A stretch of 46,608 nucleotides of DNA from Campylobacterales bacterium. GTDB taxonomy: Bacteria > Campylobacterota > Campylobacteria > Campylobacterales > Sulfurimonadaceae. The notes beneath the pieces are model-generated. The model did no database searches, was not told the DNA's origin, and saw only the letters and a list, made by a program, of their open reading frames with translations. Within the stretch, counting starts at the first letter, position 1. The number at the start of each line of letters is the position of its first letter. Below are positions 9,380-17,256 of this stretch, in pieces. The DNA lies in the NCBI GenBank assembly GCA_026390115.1, contig JAPLGO010000031.1, forward strand, positions 1 through 46,608. Reading direction: 5' to 3'. Position numbers and translations under genes: made by a program.

Positions 9380-10825
9380 ATGGAGGAATATAAAATTTTC
9401 ATCGCATTTGTGACAAATCTGCTTTTTGTTATGGCTTTGGGTTGGTATCTTATTACAAATCTTCAGTGGTATGATTATAAACTTTCCCGCATTATGCTCA
9501 AGCACCACAAGCCGCAATGGCATCTCTTCTATTTTATTCTTCCATTTATCGCTAATTATGTTTTGGGTCAATACTTCGCAATACTCTTTTATATAGCCCT
9601 TCTGCCGGCTCTGTTTCTCTGGCACAAAAGGTTGGATAAAAAGCTGGTAATTACATGGAGAGTCAAAAGATTTCTCACTCTTTTACTCTCTTTGGTGCTC
9701 TTTTTTAATCTGCTCTGCACACTTAAATCGGCATGTGAAACCTACAGCGTTTTTATGCCGCTGGCATTGGCATACATTGCAAGCACTTTGATAGAAAAAT
9801 TCCTCTTTATGGTATATAAAAAAGAGGCAAAAAAAAGAATCGCAGAAATGAATGATTTACAAATTATCTGTATAACGGGGAGCTACGGAAAAACAAGTAT
9901 CAAAAATTTTGTAGCGCAGATTTTGAGTAAAAAGTTTAAAGTCTATGCAACTCCAAGAAGTGTCAATACAATAGGCGGAATTGTAGGCGATGTCAATAAC
10001 TCACTTCCGCTTGGCACAGAGATTTATGTGTGTGAAGCAGGTGCGAGAGAGAGCGGCGATATCTATGAGATTACTACATTTTTAGAGCCTCAAACAGTCG
10101 TAGTCGGAAAAGTCGGTGCGGCGCACATTGAGTATTTTAAATCTCTAAAAAATATCATTGCAACAAAGCTTGAGATTATGCACTCCCCGAAGCTTGAGCG
10201 TGCGTTTATTCACACTTCTGTGACAGACGAGCCACATGCAAAGGTGACATTCTTTGGTGATGATATACAGAATTTAGTTGCCACCCTTGAGGGAACAGAG
10301 TTTGAACTCAAAATCGGTGACGAAATTCTTTCTCTCCACACAGATATTTTAGGTGAATTTCAGAGTATGAATATAGCCGTAGCTGTTAGAATTGCTAAAA
10401 GTTTCGGCATGTCAAATGAAGAGATAATAAAGGCGGTCAAAGAGCTAAAGCCCGTAGAGCACAGACTTCAGATGATAAAAGCTGGCGGAAAGCTTATCAT
10501 TGACGATGGCTATAACGGAAATATCGACGGCATGTTGGAGGGCGTAAGACTCTGCTTGCTTCATGGCGGACGCAAAGTGATTGTTACTCCCGGTTTAGTA
10601 GAGAGCAGTGAAGAACTCAATCTAAAACTTATCCATGCAATAAACAGTGTCTTTGATATTGCAATAGTTACAGGCGCACTCAATGCAGATCTTTTTGAGA
10701 AAAACTTGGAAGTAAAAAATAAAATTATGTTAGCAGATAAATCAAAACTTGTTGATGTTTTAGCAGAGGAAACTAGGGCAGGGGATATTATTTTATTTGC
10801 AAATGATGCACCTAACTTTATTTAG
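9380..10825 (+). CDS. murF: UDP-N-acetylmuramoyl-tripeptide--D-alanyl-D-alanine ligase with membrane N-terminus
   Basis: 481 residues. The C-terminal two thirds is a Mur ligase: the P-loop ITGSYGKTS (165-173), the central domain with SVNTIGG, and later the LKPVEHRLQ and DDGYNGN motifs typical of MurF. It adds D-Ala-D-Ala to the UDP-MurNAc tripeptide. The first 145 residues differ from the soluble E. coli enzyme: four or so hydrophobic segments (about 5-25, 47-80, 98-115, 121-140) that would anchor it in the inner membrane. I recall the same extension in other Campylobacterota. It follows ddl and the hydrolase in one operon, so the dipeptide-making and dipeptide-adding enzymes are co-expressed. 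Confidence 0.93.
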   Translation: MEEYKIFIAFVTNLLFVMALGWYLITNLQWYDYKLSRIMLKHHKPQWHLFYFILPFIANYVLGQYFAILFYIALLPALFLWHKRLDKKLVITWRVKRFLTLLLSLVLFFNLLCTLKSACETYSVFMPLALAYIASTLIEKFLFMVYKKEAKKRIAEMNDLQIICITGSYGKTSIKNFVAQILSKKFKVYATPRSVNTIGGIVGDVNNSLPLGTEIYVCEAGARESGDIYEITTFLEPQTVVVGKVGAAHIEYFKSLKNIIATKLEIMHSPKLERAFIHTSVTDEPHAKVTFFGDDIQNLVATLEGTEFELKIGDEILSLHTDILGEFQSMNIAVAVRIAKSFGMSNEEIIKAVKELKPVEHRLQMIKAGGKLIIDDGYNGNIDGMLEGVRLCLLHGGRKVIVTPGLVESSEELNLKLIHAINSVFDIAIVTGALNADLFEKNLEVKNKIMLADKSKLVDVLAEETRAGDIILFANDAPNFI

Positions 10826-10858
10826 TTTTTTTGTATTTTAAGAGGGAGAAAAGAGATT

Positions 10859-11359
10859 ATGAGAGAGATTATATATGCCCCATGGCGAGATGAGTATATT
10901 GCAGGTCATGAGGTAGATAGTTGTGTTTTTTGCAACATAAGCCTTACCCCTCAGGATGATGAAAAACATCGCGTGCTTTACAGAGATGAATATTGCTTTA
11001 TTGTTATGAACCTTTACCCTTACACTCCAGGGCATTTTATGATTATTCCGCATCTCCATACAGATAAACTTGAAGAGTTGGAGAGTGCTGTTTGGCTGCA
11101 TATGAGCGATTTAGCTCAAAAATGTGTTAGGCTTCTCAAAGAGGGATTTAAGGCACATGGAGTAAATATAGGAATGAATCTTGGAGCGGCAGGCGGGGCA
11201 GGGATAGCCGAACATATTCACATGCATCTAGTTCCGAGGTGGAACAGGGATACAAACTTTATAACTTCTATTGCCCAGAATAGGGTTTACTCTACAGATT
11301 TTATTAAAATATATAAAAAAATAAAAAGCCTGATTCCTAAATATATAAAAAGTGAGTAA
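10859..11359 (+). CDS. HIT family nucleotide hydrolase or phosphorylase
   Basis: 166 residues. The histidine triad is complete: H119, H121, H123 in AEHIHMHLVPRW. An N-terminal CxxC (C22, C25) is typical of the zinc-containing HIT subgroup related to Ap4A phosphorylase-like proteins. The family cleaves nucleoside phosphoramidates or dinucleoside polyphosphates; the substrate here is unknown. It lies 33 nt after murF behind AGAGGGAG and is probably the last gene of the ruvA-ddl-murF operon. A hairpin follows it at 11363-11391. Confidence 0.9.
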   Translation: MREIIYAPWRDEYIAGHEVDSCVFCNISLTPQDDEKHRVLYRDEYCFIVMNLYPYTPGHFMIIPHLHTDKLEELESAVWLHMSDLAQKCVRLLKEGFKAHGVNIGMNLGAAGGAGIAEHIHMHLVPRWNRDTNFITSIAQNRVYSTDFIKIYKKIKSLIPKYIKSE

Positions 11360-11362
11360 TCT

Positions 11363-11391
11363 CGTCAATTAACCGGTTTTTAGAATTGACG
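11363..11391. terminator. Hairpin after the HIT gene, likely terminator
   Basis: CGTCAATT (11363-11370) pairs with AATTGACG (11384-11391) over a 13-nt loop and is followed on the plus strand by a T run at about 11400-11404. It lies between the HIT gene and the converging 37-residue peptide gene, so it could end transcription from either side; the T run favours the plus strand. Confidence 0.5.
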
Positions 11392-11395
11392 TAAG

Positions 11396-11509
11396 TTACT
11401 TTTTATCCTCTTTTTTTCCTCTCAATATAAAGAAAAAAACTCCAAGAATAGATAAAAATACAGTAGTTCTTATTGCAAGTGTCAGTAGGTCGTTCGTAGA
11501 ATCTTCCAA
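11396..11509 (-). CDS. Small single-pass membrane protein (37 aa)
   Basis: A short gene on the minus strand. It starts with TTG at 11509, with AAGG 7 nt upstream (CCTT at 11517-11520 on the plus strand), and ends with TAA at 11396-11398. The 37 residues have a soluble acidic start (EDSTNDLL), one strongly hydrophobic helix (about 11-29, TVFLSILGVFFFIL) and a basic tail (RGKKEDKK): the layout of a single-pass membrane peptide with its tail in the cytoplasm. It lies 32 nt downstream of tRNA-Gln on the same strand. I do not recognise a family. A clean start, ribosome site and membrane topology argue that it is real. Confidence 0.55.
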   Translation of the reverse strand: MEDSTNDLLTLAIRTTVFLSILGVFFFILRGKKEDKK

Positions 11510-11541
11510 ATTGTTGCCTTAATAAAAATAGATTGATTTTG

Positions 11542-11616
11542 TGGATGGGGTGGAGGGATTCGAACCTCCGAATATCGGTACCAAAAACCGAGGCCTTACC
11601 GCTTGGCGACACCCCA
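11542..11616 (-). tRNA. tRNA-Gln (anticodon TTG)
   Basis: 75 nt. The acceptor stem TGGGGTG pairs with CACCCCA, followed by a T discriminator and an encoded CCA (11542-11544). The D arm reads TCGCCAAGCGGTAAGGC. The anticodon stem TCGGT/ACCGA encloses the loop TTTTGGT, giving anticodon TTG. The T arm has GGTTCGAATCC. Length and arms match bacterial tRNA-Gln closely. Confidence 0.97.
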
Positions 11617-11708
11617 AAGAACTGTAGAAAGGTAGAAATTTTAAGACTATATAAAGTGCTTTAAAACGGGTGGGATTTTAAAGTAAAAAGCCTTATAAAA
11701 TACTTAAT

Positions 11709-12533
11709 TTACACCCCGTTTTTTAAATCTTTTATCGCCTGCTTATCCATAATCGATAACTCCTGCTCGGCAGTAAAAACTGTTTTTACATCTGTATCAA
11801 AATCAAGTGTGCGGCTTTTCCCATAGTAATCAACTTGATTGAGGATGAGTTTCATAGTCTCTAATCTTGCCTTATGTTTATCGCTAGAACGAATTACATG
11901 CCAAGGTGCCTTTGCATGATTCGTATCCTTTAGCATTTTGTATTTAGTTTTTGTAAACTGCTCCCACATGCTTTGTGCCTGAAGGTCAATTTCGCTTAGT
12001 TTCCATTGGCGAAGCGGGTCTGAACGGCGTTGCTCAAATCTTTGAGCCTGTTTCTCTTTGCTAACGCTAAAGTAGAGTTTTATGAATATCGTTCCCTGCT
12101 CGACCAGAGACTCCTCAAAAGGGATGACATGTTTCATAAATAAATCATGCTCCTCTTTTGAACAGAAACCAAATACAGGCTCTACCATTGCACGGTTATA
12201 CCAGCTTCTGTCAAAGAGCACAACCTCCCCGCCATGTGGAAAGTGCTTAATATAGCGTTGAAAATACCACTGCGTCAGCTCCTCTTCCGTAGGGCGACCA
12301 AGAGCCACTATACGGTAGTGTTTAGGATTCATGTATCTGCTCACGCTTCCGATAACGCTTCCCTTTCCGGCTGCATCGCGCCCTTCAAAAAGAATGATAA
12401 GTTTTTTTTTATTTCTCTCAAGATGCTGTTGCAGTTTAACAAGTTCAGCTTGGTAGGGTTCTAATGCAAGTGTTTCAGAGTAGGTGTTAATCGCCTCTTT
12501 AAGCTGTTCCTCCGTGAGGGTGTGTAATTCCAT
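11709..12533 (-). CDS. ppk2: Polyphosphate kinase 2 family protein
   Basis: 274 residues, the usual size for a single-domain class I PPK2. These enzymes transfer phosphate between polyphosphate and nucleotides, typically making GTP or ATP. The Walker A motif is FEGRDAAGKGSV (49-60). The lid and Walker B region reads VVLFDRSWYNRA (104-115) with the catalytic D108-R109. RRSDPLRQWKLS, typical of the family, follows. It is preceded by a TATAAT element and stands alone as a transcription unit. Nucleotide preference and direction cannot be told from motifs. Confidence 0.94.
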   Translation of the reverse strand: MELHTLTEEQLKEAINTYSETLALEPYQAELVKLQQHLERNKKKLIILFEGRDAAGKGSVIGSVSRYMNPKHYRIVALGRPTEEELTQWYFQRYIKHFPHGGEVVLFDRSWYNRAMVEPVFGFCSKEEHDLFMKHVIPFEESLVEQGTIFIKLYFSVSKEKQAQRFEQRRSDPLRQWKLSEIDLQAQSMWEQFTKTKYKMLKDTNHAKAPWHVIRSSDKHKARLETMKLILNQVDYYGKSRTLDFDTDVKTVFTAEQELSIMDKQAIKDLKNGV

Positions 12534-12570
12534 CAGTAATCCATAACGTTAATTTATATTTTTTTACGAA

Positions 12571-12576
12571 ATTATA
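12571..12576 (-). promoter_or_regulatory. Putative -10 element for ppk2
   Basis: On the minus strand this reads TATAAT, inside an AT-rich stretch, with the ppk2 start about 38 nt downstream. Campylobacterota sigma70 promoters commonly have a strong -10 and no -35, which fits. Inferred from sequence only. Confidence 0.4.
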
Positions 12577-12672
12577 TCGAAAAATATAAACAATTTGCCA
12601 ACTTAAAGCCCCGTATTAAGTACCTAAAAATAGATACGCAATTAGAGGCTGAATGTACAATTACAATTTAGA

Positions 12673-13635
12673 TTATTTTTTTATGAAAGGAGTACAGCCG
12701 CTGTGAATTTCTTTGCGTGTAGCTTCGATGAGAGCATGTATTTTTATATTATCCGTGACAACCTGATCAAGCAGTTTTAACGCCTCATCTGATTTGTTTG
12801 TATGGCATAAGATATCAGCCAAGTTGTTTAAAGCAAAGGGATGTTTAGAATCAATCAATAATATTTTTCGATAAATCTGCTCAGCTTCAGTTATCTGATG
12901 CGAATTATAGTAAGCATTTCCCAATGCAATAAGGGTGGGAATATCATCTGCCCACCGTGACAGAGCACTTTTATAGGCTGTAATTGCTTCGTTGGTCATC
13001 CCAATTTTTTCAAGGTCATATGCTGATCGCAAAAACTTTTCTGCAGTGGCAGATTCAGGCAGTTGCCCCGGAGGTAAAAGCACAACGCCCCAATTGCCGC
13101 TTCTCTCCCATAATGCCGCAAATGTTTCTATCGGCACGGCTTCATTAGGAATATCGCTGAAATGCATCAGAATAGTTTGCGCCTTAACATCATATCCCGT
13201 AACAGGAGCATAATGCCAAAGCGGATACCAGGAGTAGCTTCTGTTTACCAATACGATAACTGGATGATGCGCAGAGAGTTCAGAAAAAAGTGCATCAAAT
13301 GTCGGTTCAAGCGGATAAACAAGCAGACCGTCAGCTCTTGCTGCGGCAATCAGTTCTATCTGCACTGTACCGCCTTTTGCAGGAATCAAGGTTCGCTCAT
13401 CCAACTCGGAGAGTGATAAGCGAGGAACATAAGGCGTCAGTATTTGCCAATAAGATGAAACCATCTCTATGGATGTTGAGGCACAAAGTTCAGAACGAGG
13501 TGTTATAAAGGGAACATCTGTCTTATATGAAGAGTAACTGTTGTTTGAAGGCAGAGGATTTTTTGGTGCGCAACCACTTGAAATAATCAAAGTGGCTACT
13601 GCAAAAAATAAAGAGAGAAGCTTGATTCTATTCAA
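12673..13635 (-). CDS. Lipoprotein C39-like cysteine peptidase with TPR repeats (PA2778 family)
   Basis: 320 residues. A signal peptide ends at a lipobox (ISSGC, C22), so the protein should be a lipoprotein. Residues about 40-190 resemble a C39 papain-like domain: C51 in SELCASTSIEM, H141 in LWHYAPVTGYD and a following aspartate (D161 in HFSDIP). The C-terminal half (about 200-300) holds two or three TPR units (EAITAYKSAL, EAEQIYRKIL, EALKLLD). This is the layout of the poorly described PA2778 family. It starts with TTG 4 nt after the stop of the PA2779-like gene with no ribosome site, so translation is probably coupled. The substrate is unknown. An ABC-transporter C39 leader peptidase is unlikely: there is no transporter domain. 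Confidence 0.8.
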   Translation of the reverse strand: MNRIKLLSLFFAVATLIISSGCAPKNPLPSNNSYSSYKTDVPFITPRSELCASTSIEMVSSYWQILTPYVPRLSLSELDERTLIPAKGGTVQIELIAAARADGLLVYPLEPTFDALFSELSAHHPVIVLVNRSYSWYPLWHYAPVTGYDVKAQTILMHFSDIPNEAVPIETFAALWERSGNWGVVLLPPGQLPESATAEKFLRSAYDLEKIGMTNEAITAYKSALSRWADDIPTLIALGNAYYNSHQITEAEQIYRKILLIDSKHPFALNNLADILCHTNKSDEALKLLDQVVTDNIKIHALIEATRKEIHSGCTPFIKK

Positions 13636-13639
13636 TTTA

Positions 13640-14029
13640 TTAGTTGCGTACAGATTTTGTAAAGTTAAAAACTTTTGTTACTCCAAGAATATCTGTAATG
13701 AGTAAAACTAGAAAAATAAAAACAACAGCACCGACTATTGACATGCCAGCATCTGCGCCGGCCGGTAATGTGTCAATTTGATGTGCGACTTTTGAAGCCT
13801 CCTCATCCGTCATAGAAGCAACTCTTGCCTCAACCATTTTCGAATCTACACCCAACTCCTGAAATTTTTTTGTCACATCCTCACGGGAGATAATCTGAGC
13901 AAGTTTTTTTTTAGACGATACTGCAGACTGACCAAGAACTGCCCCAGTAGAAGCTATCTGTGCCGATAGAACTTGAGTAAAAAGAGAGACACTCAAGACA
14001 AATGATAGAAGAAGTTTTGAAACTTTCAT
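13640..14029 (-). CDS. Small secreted/membrane protein, PA2779 family
   Basis: 129 residues. A signal peptide (about 1-23, cleaved near VLSA-QIA), a polar helical middle containing SREDVTKKFQELGVD and RVASMTDEEASKVA, and a C-terminal TM helix (about 97-118, AVVFIFLVLLITDILGV) followed by a short basic tail. This matches the PA2779 family, which pairs with PA2778-type peptidases. Function is unknown; it may be a membrane partner or substrate of the peptidase encoded 4 nt downstream. A clear AAAGGA ribosome site precedes the ATG, and a perfect 17-nt inverted repeat lies about 50 nt upstream. Confidence 0.75.
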   Translation of the reverse strand: MKVSKLLLSFVLSVSLFTQVLSAQIASTGAVLGQSAVSSKKKLAQIISREDVTKKFQELGVDSKMVEARVASMTDEEASKVAHQIDTLPAGADAGMSIVGAVVFIFLVLLITDILGVTKVFNFTKSVRN

Positions 14030-14077
14030 GTAATTTCCTTTAGATAATTTTTAGCAAAATAAGAAACTAGAACTTTC

Positions 14078-14094
14078 AATATGCATTGCATATT
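14078..14094. promoter_or_regulatory. Inverted repeat upstream of the PA2779/PA2778 pair
   Basis: AATATGCATTGCATATT is a perfect 7-bp dyad with a 3-nt centre, about 49 nt upstream of the PA2779-like start and between that gene and the 171-residue gene's end. It could be an operator for the pair or a weak terminator of the upstream gene. No regulator was identified. Confidence 0.35.
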
Positions 14095-14114
14095 CTAATC
14101 GCATAAAGCTTCAT

Positions 14115-14630
14115 TTAAACTTCCATAAATAACTCTGGCTTCTCCTCGATATTGCATTGTAATTTTTCATATTCTGCTTTTGGCAAGTTGGTTACATTAT
14201 CCTTATCAACAATCTGAATCTTGATTATATTGTGACTATCATCTCGTAAATATTTTAATATCAGCTTTCCAAGAGCAAAAACTTCTTGTTTGATAATTTC
14301 GTCATTGTCATTATAAGTTGTACTTTCACCATGTAGCTTACCATCGTCGTATATTTTGGTGCTTTTTACGCTTTTGTTTGCTTTAGGGATGAAGTATTTT
14401 GTCTCTACACCATGTCTCTTGTCTTGCACAAAATACTCTAGCTTTGCCAAAACACCTTTTACGGTAAAGTGCTTAATCTCTTTTGTTCCATCTGTTAAGG
14501 TTATGAACTCCTTGACATAAGTACTTTTATCATCATGGTAAAGCTTTGTTATAAATGCACCACCCTCATAATAGGTTTCAGATTTTATATTTTTACTGGG
14601 ATAATCGGTTCTTGTATATTTTTCTTTCAT
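14115..14630 (-). CDS. Hypothetical protein with MORN-like repeats
   Basis: 171 residues, no signal peptide. At least two short repeats resemble MORN_2 (YwqK-type) units: KRHGVETKYF (about 71-80) and IYDDGKLHGESTTYND (about 93-108), followed by a GKLILKYL strand. The rest is polar and lysine-rich. Function is not known; such proteins often occur as single copies or beside toxin/immunity genes. The ATG overlaps the stop of the upstream 74-codon gene by 4 nt (ATGA), so the two form one unit. It stands apart from the housekeeping sbcCD genes next door. Confidence 0.7.
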   Translation of the reverse strand: MKEKYTRTDYPSKNIKSETYYEGGAFITKLYHDDKSTYVKEFITLTDGTKEIKHFTVKGVLAKLEYFVQDKRHGVETKYFIPKANKSVKSTKIYDDGKLHGESTTYNDNDEIIKQEVFALGKLILKYLRDDSHNIIKIQIVDKDNVTNLPKAEYEKLQCNIEEKPELFMEV

Positions 14631-14851
14631 AAGAGTCCTTGTAGGCAGAATTGTATATTATAGTTTGTATTTAATATGCCTTCGTGGAAACCATATGCAA
14701 AGTCTACAATTACTCGCTGAATTTGTTCAACTAATTCATCATATTGAAAATCATGTCCATAATCATAAATGTCAAACCCTGAATAGTATATTTTTAGTTT
14801 ATTATGTGGAGATTTTACTTGTATAATTTTTTCTGAATTAAATACACTCAT
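14627..14851 (-). CDS. Small hypothetical protein (74 aa)
   Basis: 74 residues, cytoplasmic, rich in tyrosine, aspartate and isoleucine (YYSGFDIYDYGHDFQYDEL). I do not recognise a family. A good AGAGG ribosome site lies 7 nt upstream of the ATG, and the stop overlaps the ATG of the MORN-like gene, so expression is likely. It may be a complete small protein or a truncated relic of a longer one; no adjacent frame clearly continues it. Confidence 0.6.
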   Translation of the reverse strand: MSVFNSEKIIQVKSPHNKLKIYYSGFDIYDYGHDFQYDELVEQIQRVIVDFAYGFHEGILNTNYNIQFCLQGLL

Positions 14852-14886
14852 TTAATAACCTCTTTTTAATTTCTATAATATTATTC

Positions 14887-17256
14887 CTACAACTCCACAA
14901 CCCGCTCAAACATCTCCTTAATCTCCATCTCATGGCTAATCAAAAATATTTGTCGGTATTGCTCTTTGATGGTGTGGAAAGCTTCTAGTATTTCCATCCT
15001 TCTTGCCTCATCTTGGCTTCCGAAAACTTCATCAAACGCTAAAAACCCTATGGAACTTGCACCGCTGAGTTCTGTGAGAGTTTTTGAGATGGCGATGCGT
15101 AACACCAAGTTCGCCAAGTCTATCTCTCCTCCGCTAAATCGCTCTATTGGGTACTTTTTGCCTTCGTCGTAGATGAAAAAGTCGAAGTCGTTACTTACTT
15201 CTATGTGCTGGTATTTTCCTTTTGTGATTTGGCTGTACATGATTGAGGCTATGTCGGAGATGCGCGGTGCGACTTTTGCGTTGAGTTTTGTCTTGAATTC
15301 TGCCAGACTTGTTTTGATTTTCTCGTAGTCGAGCAAATCATCTTTTTTTGTCTGCACTTTTTTCTTTTGTGCTTCGTTGTTCTCTAAGGCGTTTTGGATG
15401 GTTTTTATCTCTCCGTCTATGCTAGCGATTTGCACTTTTATCTCATTTAAAAGTGTCGTTTTAGACTCTATGGTTTTGAGAGTTCCCTCATGCTCTTCAA
15501 GCGTGTGTTTATGCTTTACATCTTCGTAGATGACGAGGTTGAATTCTGCTTCTTTCGCCTTTTCTGCCACTGTGAGTTCTTCTATCTTTTTTATGACGAC
15601 AGTAAGTTCTGCTTTTACGAGCGGTGCGCGTTTGAGCTCTGTTTCTAGGCTCATCACATGTTTGTATTGCGGTTCTATGAGTGTGAATTTTGCTTTTGTG
15701 TCATTGTGAAGTTTCTCATCGTAGGTGTACTGCTCGAGCTCTTTGAGTTCCTCTTTGTTTTTTAGACCTTTTTGCTCTACCTGCTTGAAATGCTCTTGTG
15801 CGATTTTTAGGTCTTTAAGTTTGCTCTCGATGACTTTGAGAGTGGTTGAAAGTTCCAGAAATTCTTTGTCTTTGAGTTTTTTTTCTGCCTCAAATGAAGC
15901 TTTTTGAGTCTGCACAAGTGCAAGCTGTTTCTGATGTGTTTCAATCTTTTTCTGGTGTATGTTGTTTACCGTCTCAACAAGTGAGTTTATGACATTGTCA
16001 TACTCTTCCAAAAGCGGTCTTGTGCAGGTAGGGCAGGCGGAGTCGCTTCCGAGTTCTCTCAGTTTTGCGATTTTTTCATTTGTGATGTCTATCTGCTTCT
16101 TCTCGCCTGATATTTCTGCTTTTAGCTCATTTTCGATAGTGTGTTTGGTGTTGATTTGCTCTTGCAGCATGGCAAGACCCAGTTCCAGATTTTTTGCGTT
16201 AAAGAGAAGATCTTCATAGTTTTTGCATGCTGTCTGTAGAGCCGTAATGTCGGTTTTGCTTTTGGTGTACTGCTCTCTGAGTTGTACGAGTTCTTTGGTG
16301 AGTCCCTCTTTTTTGAGGTAGAACTCTTTGAGTTTCTCTTGCTCTTTGAGCTGTTCTTGCAGACTTAGATACTCTACTTTAAAATGCGAAAGCTCTTTTA
16401 GTTTTTCCTGCTTGTGTTCCAATTCATGGTTCTCGGCAATGAGTTTTGCCTCGTTTAGAAGCTCCAAGCTTTTTGTATTTTGTATGAGTTCAAACTCTGA
16501 GAAAAGCTTTTGTTTTTGCTCTTTGGTTTTGGCAAAGATTTCGAGCTCATGTTTAAGCTTCTGCTCATGGAGTTTGATGGTTTCTAGCTCTTTTGCCTTT
16601 AGCTCCACTTCTTTGGCAAGAGCCTCTTTTGCGCTCTTGTTGATTTTAATCTGCCCCTCTTTTTCTTTTACATCTTCACCGCTTAAAAGTACTTCATCAA
16701 AAGCTTTTATTTCGCGTCCTAATTGACGGCTTTTTTCTACCAGAGAGTTTTCTATGAAGTCGATTTTTTCTAGCCCGAGAAGCTTGCGTATCATCTTTTT
16801 TCTGTCTTCATTTTTGAGCGTGCTTAGGCTTGTAAGCTCTTTTTGTGAAGCGAAGAGTGTGTGCATGAAGGCGTCTCTGCTCATCTTTGTGAGGTTTATT
16901 ATGGAGGTTGTGACCTCTTTTGCTCCCGTGGTTGTGAGAGAGCCATTTTTGTAAAGTTTTGCATCTACTTTTAGATCTTTTCCGCGAAATTCCCGTCTCA
17001 ATTTGTAAGCAACTGTTTCAAACTCAAACTCCAGTTCAACGACAACGGCATCTTTAAGAGAGGCGTTTGCGTTTCGTATAAGCTCTCTGTTACCTCTGTT
17101 TTTCATCTCTCCGTAGAGTGCAAAGAGTATTGCTTCAAAGATGGTTGATTTTCCGCTTCCGTTTTTGCCGATAATGCCCACCAACCCCTCGCCGAACTCG
17201 ATGTCGTAGGTGGTATACTTTTTGAAATTTTCCAGATGGAGTTTAGAGAGAATCAT
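14887..17256 (-). CDS. sbcC: SbcC/Rad50-type nuclease ATPase subunit
   Basis: 789 residues from the ATG at 17256. It is the SMC-like ATPase of the SbcCD nuclease, which cuts hairpins and blocked DNA ends. The Walker A motif is GKNGSGKST (30-38). Long heptad-rich coiled coils flank a zinc hook, CPTC (C408, C411). The ABC signature FSGGEIDLANL and Walker B FLAFDE lie near the C-terminus. I chose this start because GAGGAGG lies 6 nt upstream and the conserved N-terminus MILSKLHLENF begins here; an upstream in-frame start would add 19 atypical residues. It overlaps sbcD by 14 nt. Confidence 0.94.
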   Translation of the reverse strand: MILSKLHLENFKKYTTYDIEFGEGLVGIIGKNGSGKSTIFEAILFALYGEMKNRGNRELIRNANASLKDAVVVELEFEFETVAYKLRREFRGKDLKVDAKLYKNGSLTTTGAKEVTTSIINLTKMSRDAFMHTLFASQKELTSLSTLKNEDRKKMIRKLLGLEKIDFIENSLVEKSRQLGREIKAFDEVLLSGEDVKEKEGQIKINKSAKEALAKEVELKAKELETIKLHEQKLKHELEIFAKTKEQKQKLFSEFELIQNTKSLELLNEAKLIAENHELEHKQEKLKELSHFKVEYLSLQEQLKEQEKLKEFYLKKEGLTKELVQLREQYTKSKTDITALQTACKNYEDLLFNAKNLELGLAMLQEQINTKHTIENELKAEISGEKKQIDITNEKIAKLRELGSDSACPTCTRPLLEEYDNVINSLVETVNNIHQKKIETHQKQLALVQTQKASFEAEKKLKDKEFLELSTTLKVIESKLKDLKIAQEHFKQVEQKGLKNKEELKELEQYTYDEKLHNDTKAKFTLIEPQYKHVMSLETELKRAPLVKAELTVVIKKIEELTVAEKAKEAEFNLVIYEDVKHKHTLEEHEGTLKTIESKTTLLNEIKVQIASIDGEIKTIQNALENNEAQKKKVQTKKDDLLDYEKIKTSLAEFKTKLNAKVAPRISDIASIMYSQITKGKYQHIEVSNDFDFFIYDEGKKYPIERFSGGEIDLANLVLRIAISKTLTELSGASSIGFLAFDEVFGSQDEARRMEILEAFHTIKEQYRQIFLISHEMEIKEMFERVVEL

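Noticed and set aside
11403-11612. 69-codon minus-strand frame
   Set aside because: It runs through the tRNA-Gln gene and is in a different frame from the better-supported 37-residue peptide.
12673-13635. Bacteriocin-processing C39 transporter
   Set aside because: There is a C39-like domain but no ABC transporter parts; it is a lipoprotein with TPRs and no bacteriocin genes are near.
16328-16726. 132-codon Ser/Cys/Phe-rich frame opposite sbcC
   Set aside because: Typical antisense shadow of a K/E-rich coiled coil.
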